NCBI GenBank assembly: GCA_040508515.1
Contig: JBEVMS010000165.1
Coordinates: 1 to 16,960, forward strand
Direction: 5' to 3'
DNA length: 16,960 nucleotides
DNA from: JBEVMS01 sp040508515
Lineage (GTDB): Bacteria > Pseudomonadota > Gammaproteobacteria > Xanthomonadales > Rhodanobacteraceae
Positions 1 to 7,908 of the stretch are shown here, one piece after another; position 1 is the stretch's first letter, and each line of letters starts with the position of its first letter. The position numbers and the translations under genes are program-made. The notes under the pieces were generated by a model that ran no database searches, was not told the origin of the DNA, and worked only from the letters and a program-made list of their open reading frames with translations.

Positions 1-588
1 CAGCTTGTGGGTGATTAATAAATCCAACCAGTCATCGCGGGTCAGCCCCTCGGGATTGATATCGTACGCGGCCAGCGGTAGACGCAATTCGTCGATCGAA
101 GCGGTGACCGGGTCCAGCCCCAGTTCATCCAGAAACAGCTGGCGGTAGCTTTCCACCAGCACCGCCGCGCGGCGGCCTTGCTGTGCCAGCGCAGCTTCGA
201 CCAACGCGATCGTCTCCGCCATGAGCTGTCTGTGATCCCAGCCGACCCGATACCACTCCAGCATGGTGAATTCGGGATTGTGTCGGCCACCTGCCTCGCC
301 GTTACGAAACACCCGCCCCAACTCGTAGCAGTCGCCCACGCCGGCGGCCAACAGGCGTTTGAGCGGGAATTCTGGCGAGGTGCGCAACCAGCGCTCACGC
401 GCGCCGGCATCCACATGGCCGGAGAAATGCGTGCTGAAACTCTCGATGTTGGGATCGGTGTTACCCGCCGCGGAAAGAATCGGCGTCTCCACTTCGAGCA
501 CGTCGCGCTCGCTGAAGAAGCGGCGGATCAAGCTGTACACCCGCGCGCGCAGATAGAGTGTTTCGTGCGCCAGGACGGCGGCGCTCAT
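1..588 (-). CDS. epmA: EF-P--(R)-beta-lysine ligase EpmA (GenX/PoxA), 3' end outside window
   Basis: This is a lysyl-tRNA synthetase-like class II enzyme that attaches (R)-beta-lysine to a conserved lysine of elongation factor P, so that EF-P can relieve ribosome stalling at proline runs. The 196 visible residues resemble the catalytic core without the tRNA anticodon-binding domain. Motif 1 region is around residues 30-50 (EVETPILSAAGNTDPNIESF), the SPEFPLKRLL segment is at 71-80, and the motif 2 arginine is in FRNGEAGGRHNPEFTMLEWY at 94-113, which is characteristic of EpmA rather than LysS. The E. coli protein is about 325 residues, so about 40 percent at the C-terminus, including motif 3, lies beyond the left edge. 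The start ATG (588-586) overlaps the ligA stop as ATGA, which indicates an operon with likely translational coupling. Neither efp nor epmB is in view. Confidence 0.93.
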   Translation of the reverse strand, partial: MSAAVLAHETLYLRARVYSLIRRFFSERDVLEVETPILSAAGNTDPNIESFSTHFSGHVDAGARERWLRTSPEFPLKRLLAAGVGDCYELGRVFRNGEAGGRHNPEFTMLEWYRVGWDHRQLMAETIALVEAALAQQGRRAAVLVESYRQLFLDELGLDPVTASIDELRLPLAAYDINPEGLTRDDWLDLLITHKL

Positions 589-2981
589 GGCGCCACGCCA
601 TGCGCGGCCAGCAGCGCTAGAAGCTGTGCTTCATCCCACACTGGCACGCCAAGCTCCTGCGCCTTATCCAGTTTGGAGCCCGCTTCGCTGCCGGCGACCA
701 CGAAGCTGGTTTTCTTGGATACCGAGCCGGACACCTTGGCGCCCAGCGCTTCGAGCTTGTCCTTGGCCGCATCGCGCGTCAGCGCGACCAGCGTGCCGGT
801 GAGTACCACGGTTTGCCCGGCCAGCGGCGCGATTGCCGTCGCCGCGGCCTTGGGCGCCAGCGCCAGCAAAGCATGCATCGCTGATTCTGCTTGTGACAGC
901 GCAGCGCGCGACGCGGGATCGGCCAGAAACACGGCCAAATGGCTGGCCGCGTTTTGCGGTAGGCCGGCGGTGATCCAATGGGCGCTACCGCCGGCGACCA
1001 ATGCGTCGAGGCTGCCGAAGTGTCCGTCCAGCAGTTGCGCTTTCTGCCCGCCGATACCGTTGACCCCGGCACTCTCCAGCAGCACCGCGAAACTCAGCCG
1101 CTCGTGCAGACGCGGCGAGGGATCGCCTTCGTCGCCGATCACCACGCCCGCCGCCAGCAGCGCATCAACCACCTGCTCGTTGCCAGCCTGGGCGAAGAAC
1201 GCTTCGATGGAACGCGCCACTTCATGCCCGATATCCGGCAGAACGCGTAGTACGGCGGCGGGCATGGCGCGCACCACCTCCAGTCGACCCAGCCAGCCGG
1301 CCAGGGTTTTGGCGGTGCTTTCGCCGATATGCATGATGCCCAGCGCGAAGAGAAAGCGCGCCAGCGTGGTCCGCCGGCTGGCTTCGATGCCGGCGACCAG
1401 GTTCTCCGCCCATTTGGTCGGCACCGATTTACCTGACTTGACGGTCTCCGGCGTAGTGCCTTCGCGCTCGTCGAGGGCGCGCTTCATCGCGAGGAAATCC
1501 TGCACGCTCAGGCGATACAGATCGGCCGGGGTTTTGACGATGTCCAGCTCGACCAGCGCATCGACAAAACGCTCGCCCAGGCCATCAATGTCCATCGCGC
1601 GGCGGCCAGCGAAATGGATCAGGGCCTCCTTGCGCTGCGCCGCGCAGATCAAACCGCCGGAACAGCGCCACGCCACCGCGCCTTCCTCGCGCACCAGTTC
1701 GGAATCGCATACCGGACAGCGCGAGGGCATCTGCCAGGGTACGGTGTGCGCCGGTCGCTGCGCCTCGATCACCTGTACCACTTCGGGAATCACGTCGCCG
1801 GCGCGGCGCACGATCACCGTGTCGCCGATGCGCACATCCAGCCGCGCGACTTGATCGGCATTGTGCAAGGTAGCGTAGGTGACGGTGACGCCGGCCACCT
1901 GCACCGGCGTCATCCGCGCGCGTGGGGTAACGGCACCGGTGCGGCCGATCTGCACCTCGATATCCTCGACCTGGGTGGTCTGTTCCTGCGCGGGAAACTT
2001 GTGCGCGATGGCCCAGCGCGGTGCGCGCGACACGAAGCCCATCACCTTCTGGCCGGCGTAGTCGTCCAGCTTGTAGACCACGCCGTCGATATCGTAGGGG
2101 AGCGCGTCGCGCGCGGCTCCGATGGTTTTGAAATAGGCGATCAAACCCTCGAACCCGTTGGCCGTCGACACCAGCGACGACACCGGGAAGCCCCATGCGC
2201 GCAGTTGTTGCAGCGTCTGCGAATGGGTTGGCGGCAACTCGCCACCCTCGACCTGCCCCACGGCATAGGCGAAGAAGCTCAGCCGGCGCTTCTTGGTGAT
2301 CGCCGGATCGAGCTGACGGAGCGAGCCGGCGGCGCCGTTGCGCGGATTGGCCAGCGGCTTCTCGCCGTGTTCGCGCGCATAGGCGTTGAACGCCTCGAAA
2401 TCCTTGCGCAGCATGATCACTTCGCCGCGCACCTCCAGCACCCGCGGCCAGCCTTCATCGCGCAGACGAAGCGGAATCGCCGCGATGGTGCGCAGGTTGT
2501 TGGTCACATCCTCGCCTGTGGCGCCGTCGCCGCGGGTGGCGCCCTGCACGAATACGCCGTCTTCGTAGCGCAGGCTGATCGCCAGACCATCCAGCTTGGG
2601 CTCGACCGAGAACAGCGGCGCGCGGCGCTGCAGCGCCTGCTCGATCCGCCGCTCGAACTCGGCCACCTCGTGAAAGCGCGTGCGTTCGTCATCGCCCGCC
2701 TGCTCGAAGGCGTTGTTGAGCGAGAGCATCGGCTGCGCATGAGTCACTTCTCTGAAGCCACCGACGGCACGCGCGCCGACCGTGCGGGTAGGTGAATCCG
2801 CGCTGGCCAAATCCGGATGGTCGCGCTCGATGCTTTCCAGCTCACGCAGCAGGCGATCGTAGTCAGCGTCGGTGATCGATGGCTCGTCCAGCACGTGGTA
2901 GCGGTAATTGGCCTCCTCCACCTGCGCGCGCAATTGCGCGGCATGGGCGGCGAGATCGGCGGACGCGGGCGTGGACGGCAT
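585..2981 (-). CDS. ligA: NAD-dependent DNA ligase LigA, enlarged form (798 aa)
   Basis: LigA seals nicks in DNA during replication and repair using NAD+. The domains run in order. An Ia helical region covers residues 10-70 (YRYHVLDEPSITDADYD at 26-42). The adenylation domain carries the nucleophilic lysine K129 in the KLDG motif. The OB fold follows, then a Cys4 zinc finger (C422, C425, C440, C446), helix-hairpin-helix repeats to about residue 615, and a C-terminal BRCT domain at about 717-798 (GQTVVLTGTL). It is about 130 residues longer than the roughly 670-residue E. coli enzyme. The excess is a short insert near 500-523 and about 100 residues at 615-716 before the BRCT domain; large LigA forms are known in Xanthomonadales. 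The frame stays open for 48 codons upstream, but that stretch is not LigA-like, so the start at 2981 is preferred despite a poor Shine-Dalgarno. The neighbour zipA, common upstream of ligA in gammaproteobacteria, is absent here. Confidence 0.96.
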   Translation of the reverse strand: MPSTPASADLAAHAAQLRAQVEEANYRYHVLDEPSITDADYDRLLRELESIERDHPDLASADSPTRTVGARAVGGFREVTHAQPMLSLNNAFEQAGDDERTRFHEVAEFERRIEQALQRRAPLFSVEPKLDGLAISLRYEDGVFVQGATRGDGATGEDVTNNLRTIAAIPLRLRDEGWPRVLEVRGEVIMLRKDFEAFNAYAREHGEKPLANPRNGAAGSLRQLDPAITKKRRLSFFAYAVGQVEGGELPPTHSQTLQQLRAWGFPVSSLVSTANGFEGLIAYFKTIGAARDALPYDIDGVVYKLDDYAGQKVMGFVSRAPRWAIAHKFPAQEQTTQVEDIEVQIGRTGAVTPRARMTPVQVAGVTVTYATLHNADQVARLDVRIGDTVIVRRAGDVIPEVVQVIEAQRPAHTVPWQMPSRCPVCDSELVREEGAVAWRCSGGLICAAQRKEALIHFAGRRAMDIDGLGERFVDALVELDIVKTPADLYRLSVQDFLAMKRALDEREGTTPETVKSGKSVPTKWAENLVAGIEASRRTTLARFLFALGIMHIGESTAKTLAGWLGRLEVVRAMPAAVLRVLPDIGHEVARSIEAFFAQAGNEQVVDALLAAGVVIGDEGDPSPRLHERLSFAVLLESAGVNGIGGQKAQLLDGHFGSLDALVAGGSAHWITAGLPQNAASHLAVFLADPASRAALSQAESAMHALLALAPKAAATAIAPLAGQTVVLTGTLVALTRDAAKDKLEALGAKVSGSVSKKTSFVVAGSEAGSKLDKAQELGVPVWDEAQLLALLAAHGVAP

Positions 2982-3128
2982 GGCGAGGTCATTCGGACGG
3001 CAGTGGCTGAGCGCCCAGTTTAGCCAGCGCCGACCCAAGATGCGTCGGCGCGAGCGACCAAACCGCAACTGACTCCCGACCTGAGCGCGCGGACCAAACC
3101 TGTCCGCGACAGTTATCATAGGCAACTC
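2982..3128. promoter_or_regulatory. Divergent intergenic region with dyad (candidate operator or hairpin)
   Basis: This 147-bp stretch separates divergent ligA and the MFS transporter gene and must hold both promoters. At 3027-3051 there is a perfect inverted repeat with 8-base arms (GCGCCGAC and GTCGGCGC) around a 9-base centre. It could be an operator for a dimeric repressor of the transporter gene, but no regulator gene is adjacent. A TATCAT hexamer at 3114-3119 resembles a -10 box but sits only 10 bp before the transporter ATG with no good -35, so I do not call a promoter there. Confidence 0.35.
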
Positions 3129-4598
3129 ATGACCAAGGATGCTCTCATCGAGGCCGCTGCCGTCGCGTCGTCTATCGGCGCAGCGCCTGCTAGCGGGGCG
3201 CCACCCGGGGCCGAGGCATCAAACTCCTACGAGCGGTTTCGCGGTTTGCTGTGGCTGATCGCGGCGGCCTTTTTCATGCAAGCGCTGGATTCGACCATCG
3301 TCAATACGGCGGTGCCGCAGATCGCCCAGGCGCTGGGTGTGATTCCACTGAGCATGCGTACCGCGTTGACCAGCTATGTGCTGACGCTGGCCATCTTCAT
3401 TCCAGCCAGCCCTTGGCTGTGCGACCGCTTTGGCACCCGCCGCGTCTTCGCTTGGGCGATCAGCGTGTTCGTGCTGGGCTCGCTGTTCTGCGGACTGGCG
3501 CAGAGCCTGCCGCAGTTGGTTGGCGCCCGCGTGCTGCAAGGCCTGGGCGGCGCCGCGCTACTGCCGGTGGGCCGCTACGTGCTGGTGCGCAGCGTGGATC
3601 GGCGCGATTCAGTGCGCGCGATGAGCACGGTGGCCACCTTCGGCCTGCTCGGCTCGGTACTTGGCCCGTTGCTGGGCGGCGCCTTGGTGGAGTTCACCTC
3701 CTGGCGGCTGATCTTCCTGATCAACGTGCCGATCGGACTGCTCGGCCTTTGGTTGAATCGGCGCGAGATGCCCGACTACCGGCTGAGCGAGGCGCATCCT
3801 TTCGATGGTGTCGGCTTCGCGCTGTTCGCCGCCGCCTCCGCGCTGCTGCTGACCGCCGCCGAGCTGATCAGCGGCGAGGACGCGCACATCGCACAGATCG
3901 GCCTCATCGCACTGGCCGCGATCGCCTGCGGCGCGGTGTATGTCTGGCACAGCCGCCGCATCGCTTACCCGGTCAGCGACCTCAGCCTGCTCACAGTGCG
4001 CAGTGTGTGGGTGGCGCTGGCTGGCAACCTGTTCACCCGGCTGGGCATCTCAGGCATGTTCCTGCTGCTGGTGCTTTACCTGCAACTGGGCTGTGGTTGG
4101 TCGCCGTTGGTGGCCGGTCTGATGATGGTGCCCCAAGCATTGGGCTCGATTGCCGCCAAATGGCTGGTCAACCGGATGTTGACCCACTACGGGTATCGAC
4201 GCCTGCTACTGGGAAACACCTTGATTGTGGCATTCCTGCTGGCCGGTTTCGCCGGCTTTGGCCAGCACTCGCCGCTAGGGCTGATCGCCGTCTGGATCTT
4301 CATCTATGGCGGCTTCAGCGGCCTGCAATACACGGCGATGAACACCTTGGTCTATCTGGACATCGACGTCACTCGTGCCTCGATGGCTTCGTCGATGGCG
4401 TCCACTGCGCAGTATCTATCGATGAGCTTTGGCATCGCGCTGGCATCGCTGCTGATGGGTGCGTTTTTGCACGGCCATGCGCCGGCGCAGTACGTGGCCG
4501 CATTTCGCTGGGCGGTGTTGTTTTTGGGCTTGATCACCGCGCTGGCCAGCGTGGTATTCGCGCAATTGCATGACGACCGGGGCGGCGCCCGACACTGA
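3129..4598 (+). CDS. MdtD-like DHA2 family major facilitator (drug efflux) transporter
   Basis: A 489-residue inner-membrane secondary transporter, probably proton-coupled efflux of small molecules; the substrate cannot be told from sequence. After a 35-residue cytoplasmic N-terminus rich in alanine it shows the DHA2 signatures. Motif D1 is at 53-66 (LDSTIVNTAVPQIA, with D54), motif A at the loop after TM2 (PWLCDRFGTRR, 95-105), the ARVLQGLGGA segment at 133-142, and the antiporter motif C at 172-184 (GLLGSVLGPLLGG). FFMQALDSTIVNTA and the SMNTL-type segment near the end look closest to E. coli MdtD (about 470 residues), so the specific assignment is to an MdtD-like protein. The start ATG has a weak AGGCAA upstream. 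It is divergent from ligA and 54 bp upstream of the antiporter gene on the same strand, possibly cotranscribed. No membrane-fusion or outer-membrane partner gene is present. Confidence 0.88.
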   Translation: MTKDALIEAAAVASSIGAAPASGAPPGAEASNSYERFRGLLWLIAAAFFMQALDSTIVNTAVPQIAQALGVIPLSMRTALTSYVLTLAIFIPASPWLCDRFGTRRVFAWAISVFVLGSLFCGLAQSLPQLVGARVLQGLGGAALLPVGRYVLVRSVDRRDSVRAMSTVATFGLLGSVLGPLLGGALVEFTSWRLIFLINVPIGLLGLWLNRREMPDYRLSEAHPFDGVGFALFAAASALLLTAAELISGEDAHIAQIGLIALAAIACGAVYVWHSRRIAYPVSDLSLLTVRSVWVALAGNLFTRLGISGMFLLLVLYLQLGCGWSPLVAGLMMVPQALGSIAAKWLVNRMLTHYGYRRLLLGNTLIVAFLLAGFAGFGQHSPLGLIAVWIFIYGGFSGLQYTAMNTLVYLDIDVTRASMASSMASTAQYLSMSFGIALASLLMGAFLHGHAPAQYVAAFRWAVLFLGLITALASVVFAQLHDDRGGARH

Positions 4599-4652
4599 AA
4601 AAGCCTTAGCGCTGTAACATCCATCCCACTTACGCGATGGACAGCCCCGCCG
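4599..4652 (+). promoter_or_regulatory. Structured spacer between transporter genes
   Basis: This short spacer precedes the antiporter gene. GCTGT (4611-4615) and ACAGC (4641-4645) can pair outside CCATC (4621-4625) and GATGG (4636-4640), leaving a 5-base bulge on the left arm. The fold would end 7 bases before the antiporter start and could affect ribosome access. There is no T-run, so it is not a terminator. An out-of-frame ATG lies at 4637 inside the right arm. Confidence 0.25.
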
Positions 4653-5840
4653 ATGCACGCCAGCGAAATCCTGCTCAGCCTTTTCATCATCTTCGTCGCG
4701 GCGCAGATCGGCGGTGAAATCGCCCAGCGACTCCGATTGCCGGGCGTGGTCGGTGAAATTGCCGCCGGTTGCGCGATTGGCCCTTCCGCGTTGGGCTGGA
4801 TCTCGCCGGCGCAGATCCTACCGGGCACGCCGCTGGACGTGCTGGCCGAACTTGGCGTGGTGCTGCTGCTGTTTTCCGTCGGTCTGGAAACCCGTCTGGA
4901 TGATCTCAAACGCGTCGGCAAGTCGGCTGTCCTGGTCGGCGTGCTGGGCGTCGTGCTGCCGTTCGTGTTGGGCGCAATGTGGGCGCACGGCACCGGCTTC
5001 GATTGGGCGCGCTCGATGTTCGTCGCCGCTGCCTTCGTCGCCACGTCCGCGGGCATCACCGCGCGCGTGCTGCAAGAACTGGGCGCGTTGCAACGCATCG
5101 AAGCCAAAGTGATCCTGGGCGCGGCGGTGATCGACGACATCCTGGCGATGCTGCTGCTGGGCGTGGTGGTCTCGCTGCAGGGCGGCGGCGCGTTCAATCC
5201 GATGCACCTCATCGCCGTGCTGGCCGGCGCGATCGGTTTTATCGCGGTAATCGGCTGGGGCGGAACGCGAGTAATGCGCTGGAATTCGCACTGGCTGGAG
5301 CGTCCGCGCCATGCCAGTTCGCCGCTGCTGATCGTGCTGGCGCTGTGCCTGGGACTGGCTTACGTATCCACGTTGTTCGGCCTGGCCGCGATCATCGGCG
5401 CCTTCCTGGCCGGCATGATCGCTTCTGAAACACGCCAGCAACACACCCTTGAAAAACAGACCCAGCCCTTGCTGGCTTTGTTGACACCGTTCTTCTTCGT
5501 AATTACCGGTAGCAAGCTCAATCTAAGCGAACTGGCCAGCGTCCATGCACTGCTGCAATTGGGCGCAGTGACAGGCATCGCGATCATCGCCAAGCTGATC
5601 GGCGGCTATTTCGGCGCGCGCTCGCTGGGTCGGCACAGCGCCACCATCGTCGGCTTCGGGATGGTGCCGCGCGGCGAGGTTGGCGTGGTTGTCGCCAGCC
5701 TGGGGTTGGCGGCCGGGGTGTTCGACGATCACCTGTACGCCTTGATCGTGGCCATGTCGCTGCTGACCGCGATGGTTACTCCACCGGTGTTGGCGTGGCT
5801 GCTGCGCCGTTCGGCACCACTGGCCCAGGATAGCGGCTGA
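4653..5840 (+). CDS. CPA2-family (KefB/NapA-type) cation/proton antiporter, membrane domain only
   Basis: A 395-residue integral membrane protein with about twelve hydrophobic segments, of the Na+/H+ exchanger type (cation:proton antiporter family 2). It would exchange Na+ or K+ for protons and serve pH and ion homeostasis. Visible signatures are LPGVVGEIAAGCAIGP (29-44), the discontinuous helix segment ATSAGITARVL (130-140), the paired aspartates D161-D162 in AAVIDDILAM, expected to be the ion-binding residues of electrogenic members, IGAFLAGMI (248-256) and PRGEVG (339-344). The C-terminal RCK/TrkA-N nucleotide-binding domain found in KefB and KefC is missing, so this is the short form. The start ATG has no clear Shine-Dalgarno; translation may depend on reading through from the upstream MFS gene. 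Ion selectivity cannot be decided by eye. Confidence 0.9.
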   Translation: MHASEILLSLFIIFVAAQIGGEIAQRLRLPGVVGEIAAGCAIGPSALGWISPAQILPGTPLDVLAELGVVLLLFSVGLETRLDDLKRVGKSAVLVGVLGVVLPFVLGAMWAHGTGFDWARSMFVAAAFVATSAGITARVLQELGALQRIEAKVILGAAVIDDILAMLLLGVVVSLQGGGAFNPMHLIAVLAGAIGFIAVIGWGGTRVMRWNSHWLERPRHASSPLLIVLALCLGLAYVSTLFGLAAIIGAFLAGMIASETRQQHTLEKQTQPLLALLTPFFFVITGSKLNLSELASVHALLQLGAVTGIAIIAKLIGGYFGARSLGRHSATIVGFGMVPRGEVGVVVASLGLAAGVFDDHLYALIVAMSLLTAMVTPPVLAWLLRRSAPLAQDSG

Positions 5841-5848
5841 GCGACGCA

Positions 5849-5870
5849 AGCCATCGCCAGGTAGATGGCT
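5849..5870. terminator. Hairpin between convergent antiporter and photolyase genes
   Basis: Perfect 7-base arms AGCCATC and GATGGCT surround an 8-base loop, placed between the two stop codons (5840 and 5897). It is well placed to end transcription from both sides, but neither side is followed by a T-run, so it is not a standard intrinsic terminator. It could instead protect 3' ends. Confidence 0.3.
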
Positions 5871-5896
5871 AGACGGCTATATGCCTCACCGCCACA

Positions 5897-7309
5897 TCAT
5901 CCCGGTTCGCGCAGCGACTGATATGCCGCCAGCGCAGCGACGCGCGAGGCCGCAAGATCGACCATCGGTGCGGGATAGCCGCTATGCTTGAGCAGCCCTG
6001 CGTCCTTCCATGGCTCGTGCAGCAATGCGGTCGGTGCGGCGGCCAGCTCCGGCAGCCAGCGCCGTAGATACTCGCCCTTGGGATCGAACTTCTGTGCCTG
6101 CGTGATCGGATTGAACACGCGGAAATACGGTGCCGCATCCGCCCCACAACCGGCCACCCATTGCCAGCCCAAGGTGTTATTGGCCAGATCGGCATCGACC
6201 AGGGTGTCCCAGAACCATGCCGCGCCATGCCGCCAGTGCTGGCGAAGATTCTTGGTGAGGAAACTGGCCACCACCATGCGAACCCGGTTGTGCATCCAGC
6301 CGGTGTGCCACAACTCGCGCATGCCTGCATCCACCAACGGAATGCCGGTGCGCCCCTGCTGCCAGCGCTCCAGGTGCGCCGGATCAGCATCCGCCCAACG
6401 GAAGGCGTTGAAGCGTGGATTGAAGTTGTCCCGCACCGTGGCGGGAAAGTGATACAGCAGATGATGGGCAAACTCGCGCCAGCCAAGCTCGCGCAAATAA
6501 GGCTCCGGATCCGGACGGCGGCGATGATCCAGCGTAGCTATACGCTTCGCGATCGCCGCGCGAATCTGTCGCGGCGATATCTCGCCGAAGTGCAGGTGTG
6601 GCGAAAGCCGTGACGTGCCATGTCGCGCCGGCAGGTCGCGCGCTTGCGCGTAGTCGCCGATCGCATCGTCCAGAAACAATTCCACCATCTCCTGCGCGCC
6701 CTGCTCGCCAGGCGTCCAGGCCTGCCTCATCCCACCAGCCCAGTCTGGCTTGGGCAACAACTGCAGTTGCGCCAACGCAAGCCCGCCATCCAGGCCAGCA
6801 CAGCGTAGCGACTGCGGCGCCGGCAGTGGCGCGCGATCATCCAATTGCGCGCGCAGCTTGCGCCAGTAGGGAGTGAACACCCGGTAGGCATCGCCGCTAC
6901 CGGTGGCGATCTGCCAGGGCTCGCACCACAACGCACTGTTGCTGCTGTGCACCTCGATGCCCTGCTCGCGTAACGCCTGCTTGATACGCGTGTCGCGCGC
7001 GATCGCTGCTGGCTCGTAGCAGCGGTTCCAGTAGACCGCCTGCGCCCCGCTGGCGGCTATCACCTGTTGCAACGCCGCCAGGCTATCGCCCTCACGCAGA
7101 TGCAAGGCGCCGCGCAACTGCGCGTTCAGCGCATGCAAGGCGTGGTGCAGCCACCAGCGACTGGCCGCCCCGTGAGCCCACGCGTCGTCCTCCCGCGTGG
7201 CATGGATGTATAGCGGAACGATGGTGTCGTGCGCGGCGGCGGCGGCAGCCAACGCCGGCTGGTCGGCCAGGCGAAGGTCACGGCGAAACCAAACAATGGC
7301 AGTACTCAT
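5897..7309 (-). CDS. phrB: Deoxyribodipyrimidine photolyase (CPD class I)
   Basis: A flavoprotein that uses blue light to split cyclobutane pyrimidine dimers in DNA. The 470 residues match the E. coli class I enzyme in length and closely in numbering. The N-terminal alpha/beta antenna domain opens with IVWFRRDLRLADQPAL (5-20). The FAD-binding domain shows TSRLSPHLHFGEISPRQI (232-249), GWREFAHHLLYHFP (276-289) with W277 in the lesion pocket, TGWMHNRVRMVVASFL (336-351) and the FAD-adjacent WxWxG-like region GWQWVAGCGADAAPYFRVFNP near 381-401. The tryptophan electron-transfer triad is present as W305, W359 and W382. The open frame continues 75 codons upstream but would overlap the next gene and lacks similarity, so the ATG at 7309 followed by STAIVWFRR is the start. 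It is divergent from the glycine-zipper gene and convergent with the antiporter gene. Confidence 0.95.
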   Translation of the reverse strand: MSTAIVWFRRDLRLADQPALAAAAAAHDTIVPLYIHATREDDAWAHGAASRWWLHHALHALNAQLRGALHLREGDSLAALQQVIAASGAQAVYWNRCYEPAAIARDTRIKQALREQGIEVHSSNSALWCEPWQIATGSGDAYRVFTPYWRKLRAQLDDRAPLPAPQSLRCAGLDGGLALAQLQLLPKPDWAGGMRQAWTPGEQGAQEMVELFLDDAIGDYAQARDLPARHGTSRLSPHLHFGEISPRQIRAAIAKRIATLDHRRRPDPEPYLRELGWREFAHHLLYHFPATVRDNFNPRFNAFRWADADPAHLERWQQGRTGIPLVDAGMRELWHTGWMHNRVRMVVASFLTKNLRQHWRHGAAWFWDTLVDADLANNTLGWQWVAGCGADAAPYFRVFNPITQAQKFDPKGEYLRRWLPELAAAPTALLHEPWKDAGLLKHSGYPAPMVDLAASRVAALAAYQSLREPG

Positions 7310-7340
7310 GCGACGATTATTACCGCAACAACGGCTAATC

Positions 7341-7370
7341 TTGACACCGCTTGAAAACGCGAAATATCTT
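7341..7370 (+). promoter_or_regulatory. Sigma70-type promoter for the glycine-zipper gene
   Basis: A perfect -35 hexamer TTGACA at 7341-7346 is followed after 18 bases by TATCTT at 7365-7370 (4 of 6 matches to TATAAT). Transcription would begin near 7377, giving a leader of about 54 nt before the start at 7431. The element lies in the 121-bp divergent spacer between phrB and the glycine-zipper gene. Confidence 0.5.
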
Positions 7371-7430
7371 GTCGAACGGTTCAGCGCCGACCCGTAAACT
7401 TGGCCGGTAACCGCACTTAAGGAGCAGGTC

Positions 7431-7883
7431 ATGAAACTCAAGTCCCTTCTCGCGCTGCCACTGGCCGCCGCCGTCACCTTGGCCGGCATGGGTACGGCCC
7501 AAGCCGCCAATGTCCTGGTGCGACCGGACGGCATCTATCTGCGCTGCGACCAGTGCGGAACCGTGCAGGCGATCGATCAGAACATCAGCCAGGGCGCCGA
7601 CCACGGCACCGCGGGAGCGATCATCGGCGCCATCGCCGGCGGCGTGCTGGGCAATCAGGTCGGCCGCGGCAACGGACGTAAGATCGCCACCGTCGGTGGT
7701 GCGGTCGGCGGCGGTTTCGCGGGCAACGCGCTCGGCAAGGGCCGCACCAGCGAAAGCTTTACCGTGCGACTGCGGATGGGCGATGGTGGCCATACCAATA
7801 TCACTGTTCCGGATGCCAGTTCGATCCGCGTTGGCGACTTGGTCCAGGTCGATCCCAACGGCAGCATCATGCGCATCCAGTAA
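7431..7883 (+). CDS. Secreted glycine-zipper (2TM, Rick_17kDa/SlyB-type) envelope protein
   Basis: A 150-residue exported protein. A type I signal peptide (positive MKLK, hydrophobic core, cleavage after TAQA near residue 25-26) lacks the lipobox cysteine, so it is not a lipoprotein in the SlyB sense. The mature N-terminus carries a CxxC pair (C39, C42 in LRCDQCGTV). Residues 59-102 form a glycine zipper with repeated GxxxG spacing (GTAGAIIGAIAGGVLGNQVGRG and GGAVGGGFAGNALGKG in two blocks), predicted to form a helical hairpin in the outer membrane. The C-terminal 105-150 region is polar and beta-like (VRLRMGDGG, VGDLVQVDPNG). A strong Shine-Dalgarno AAGGAG at 7419-7424 supports the start. 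It has its own promoter and terminator, so it is a single-gene unit. Such proteins are linked to outer-membrane integrity, but the exact role is unknown. Confidence 0.85.
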   Translation: MKLKSLLALPLAAAVTLAGMGTAQAANVLVRPDGIYLRCDQCGTVQAIDQNISQGADHGTAGAIIGAIAGGVLGNQVGRGNGRKIATVGGAVGGGFAGNALGKGRTSESFTVRLRMGDGGHTNITVPDASSIRVGDLVQVDPNGSIMRIQ

Positions 7884-7908
7884 CTTCGTCCGGTAGCGCC
7901 TGCGAGCC

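Noticed and set aside
178..1854. Long plus-strand open frame (558 codons) opposite epmA and ligA
   Set aside because: Translation is serine/arginine/alanine-rich with no family signature, and the opposite strand encodes clear EpmA and LigA. It is an effect of high GC content.
1614..2795. Plus-strand open frame (393 codons) opposite ligA
   Set aside because: Lies opposite the LigA adenylation, OB-fold and zinc-finger domains; the product is histidine/arginine-rich without recognisable motifs.
2982..3125. 48-codon N-terminal extension of LigA
   Set aside because: Arginine-rich, unlike LigA N-termini, and would occupy nearly the whole divergent promoter region; the ATG at 2981 fits the family.
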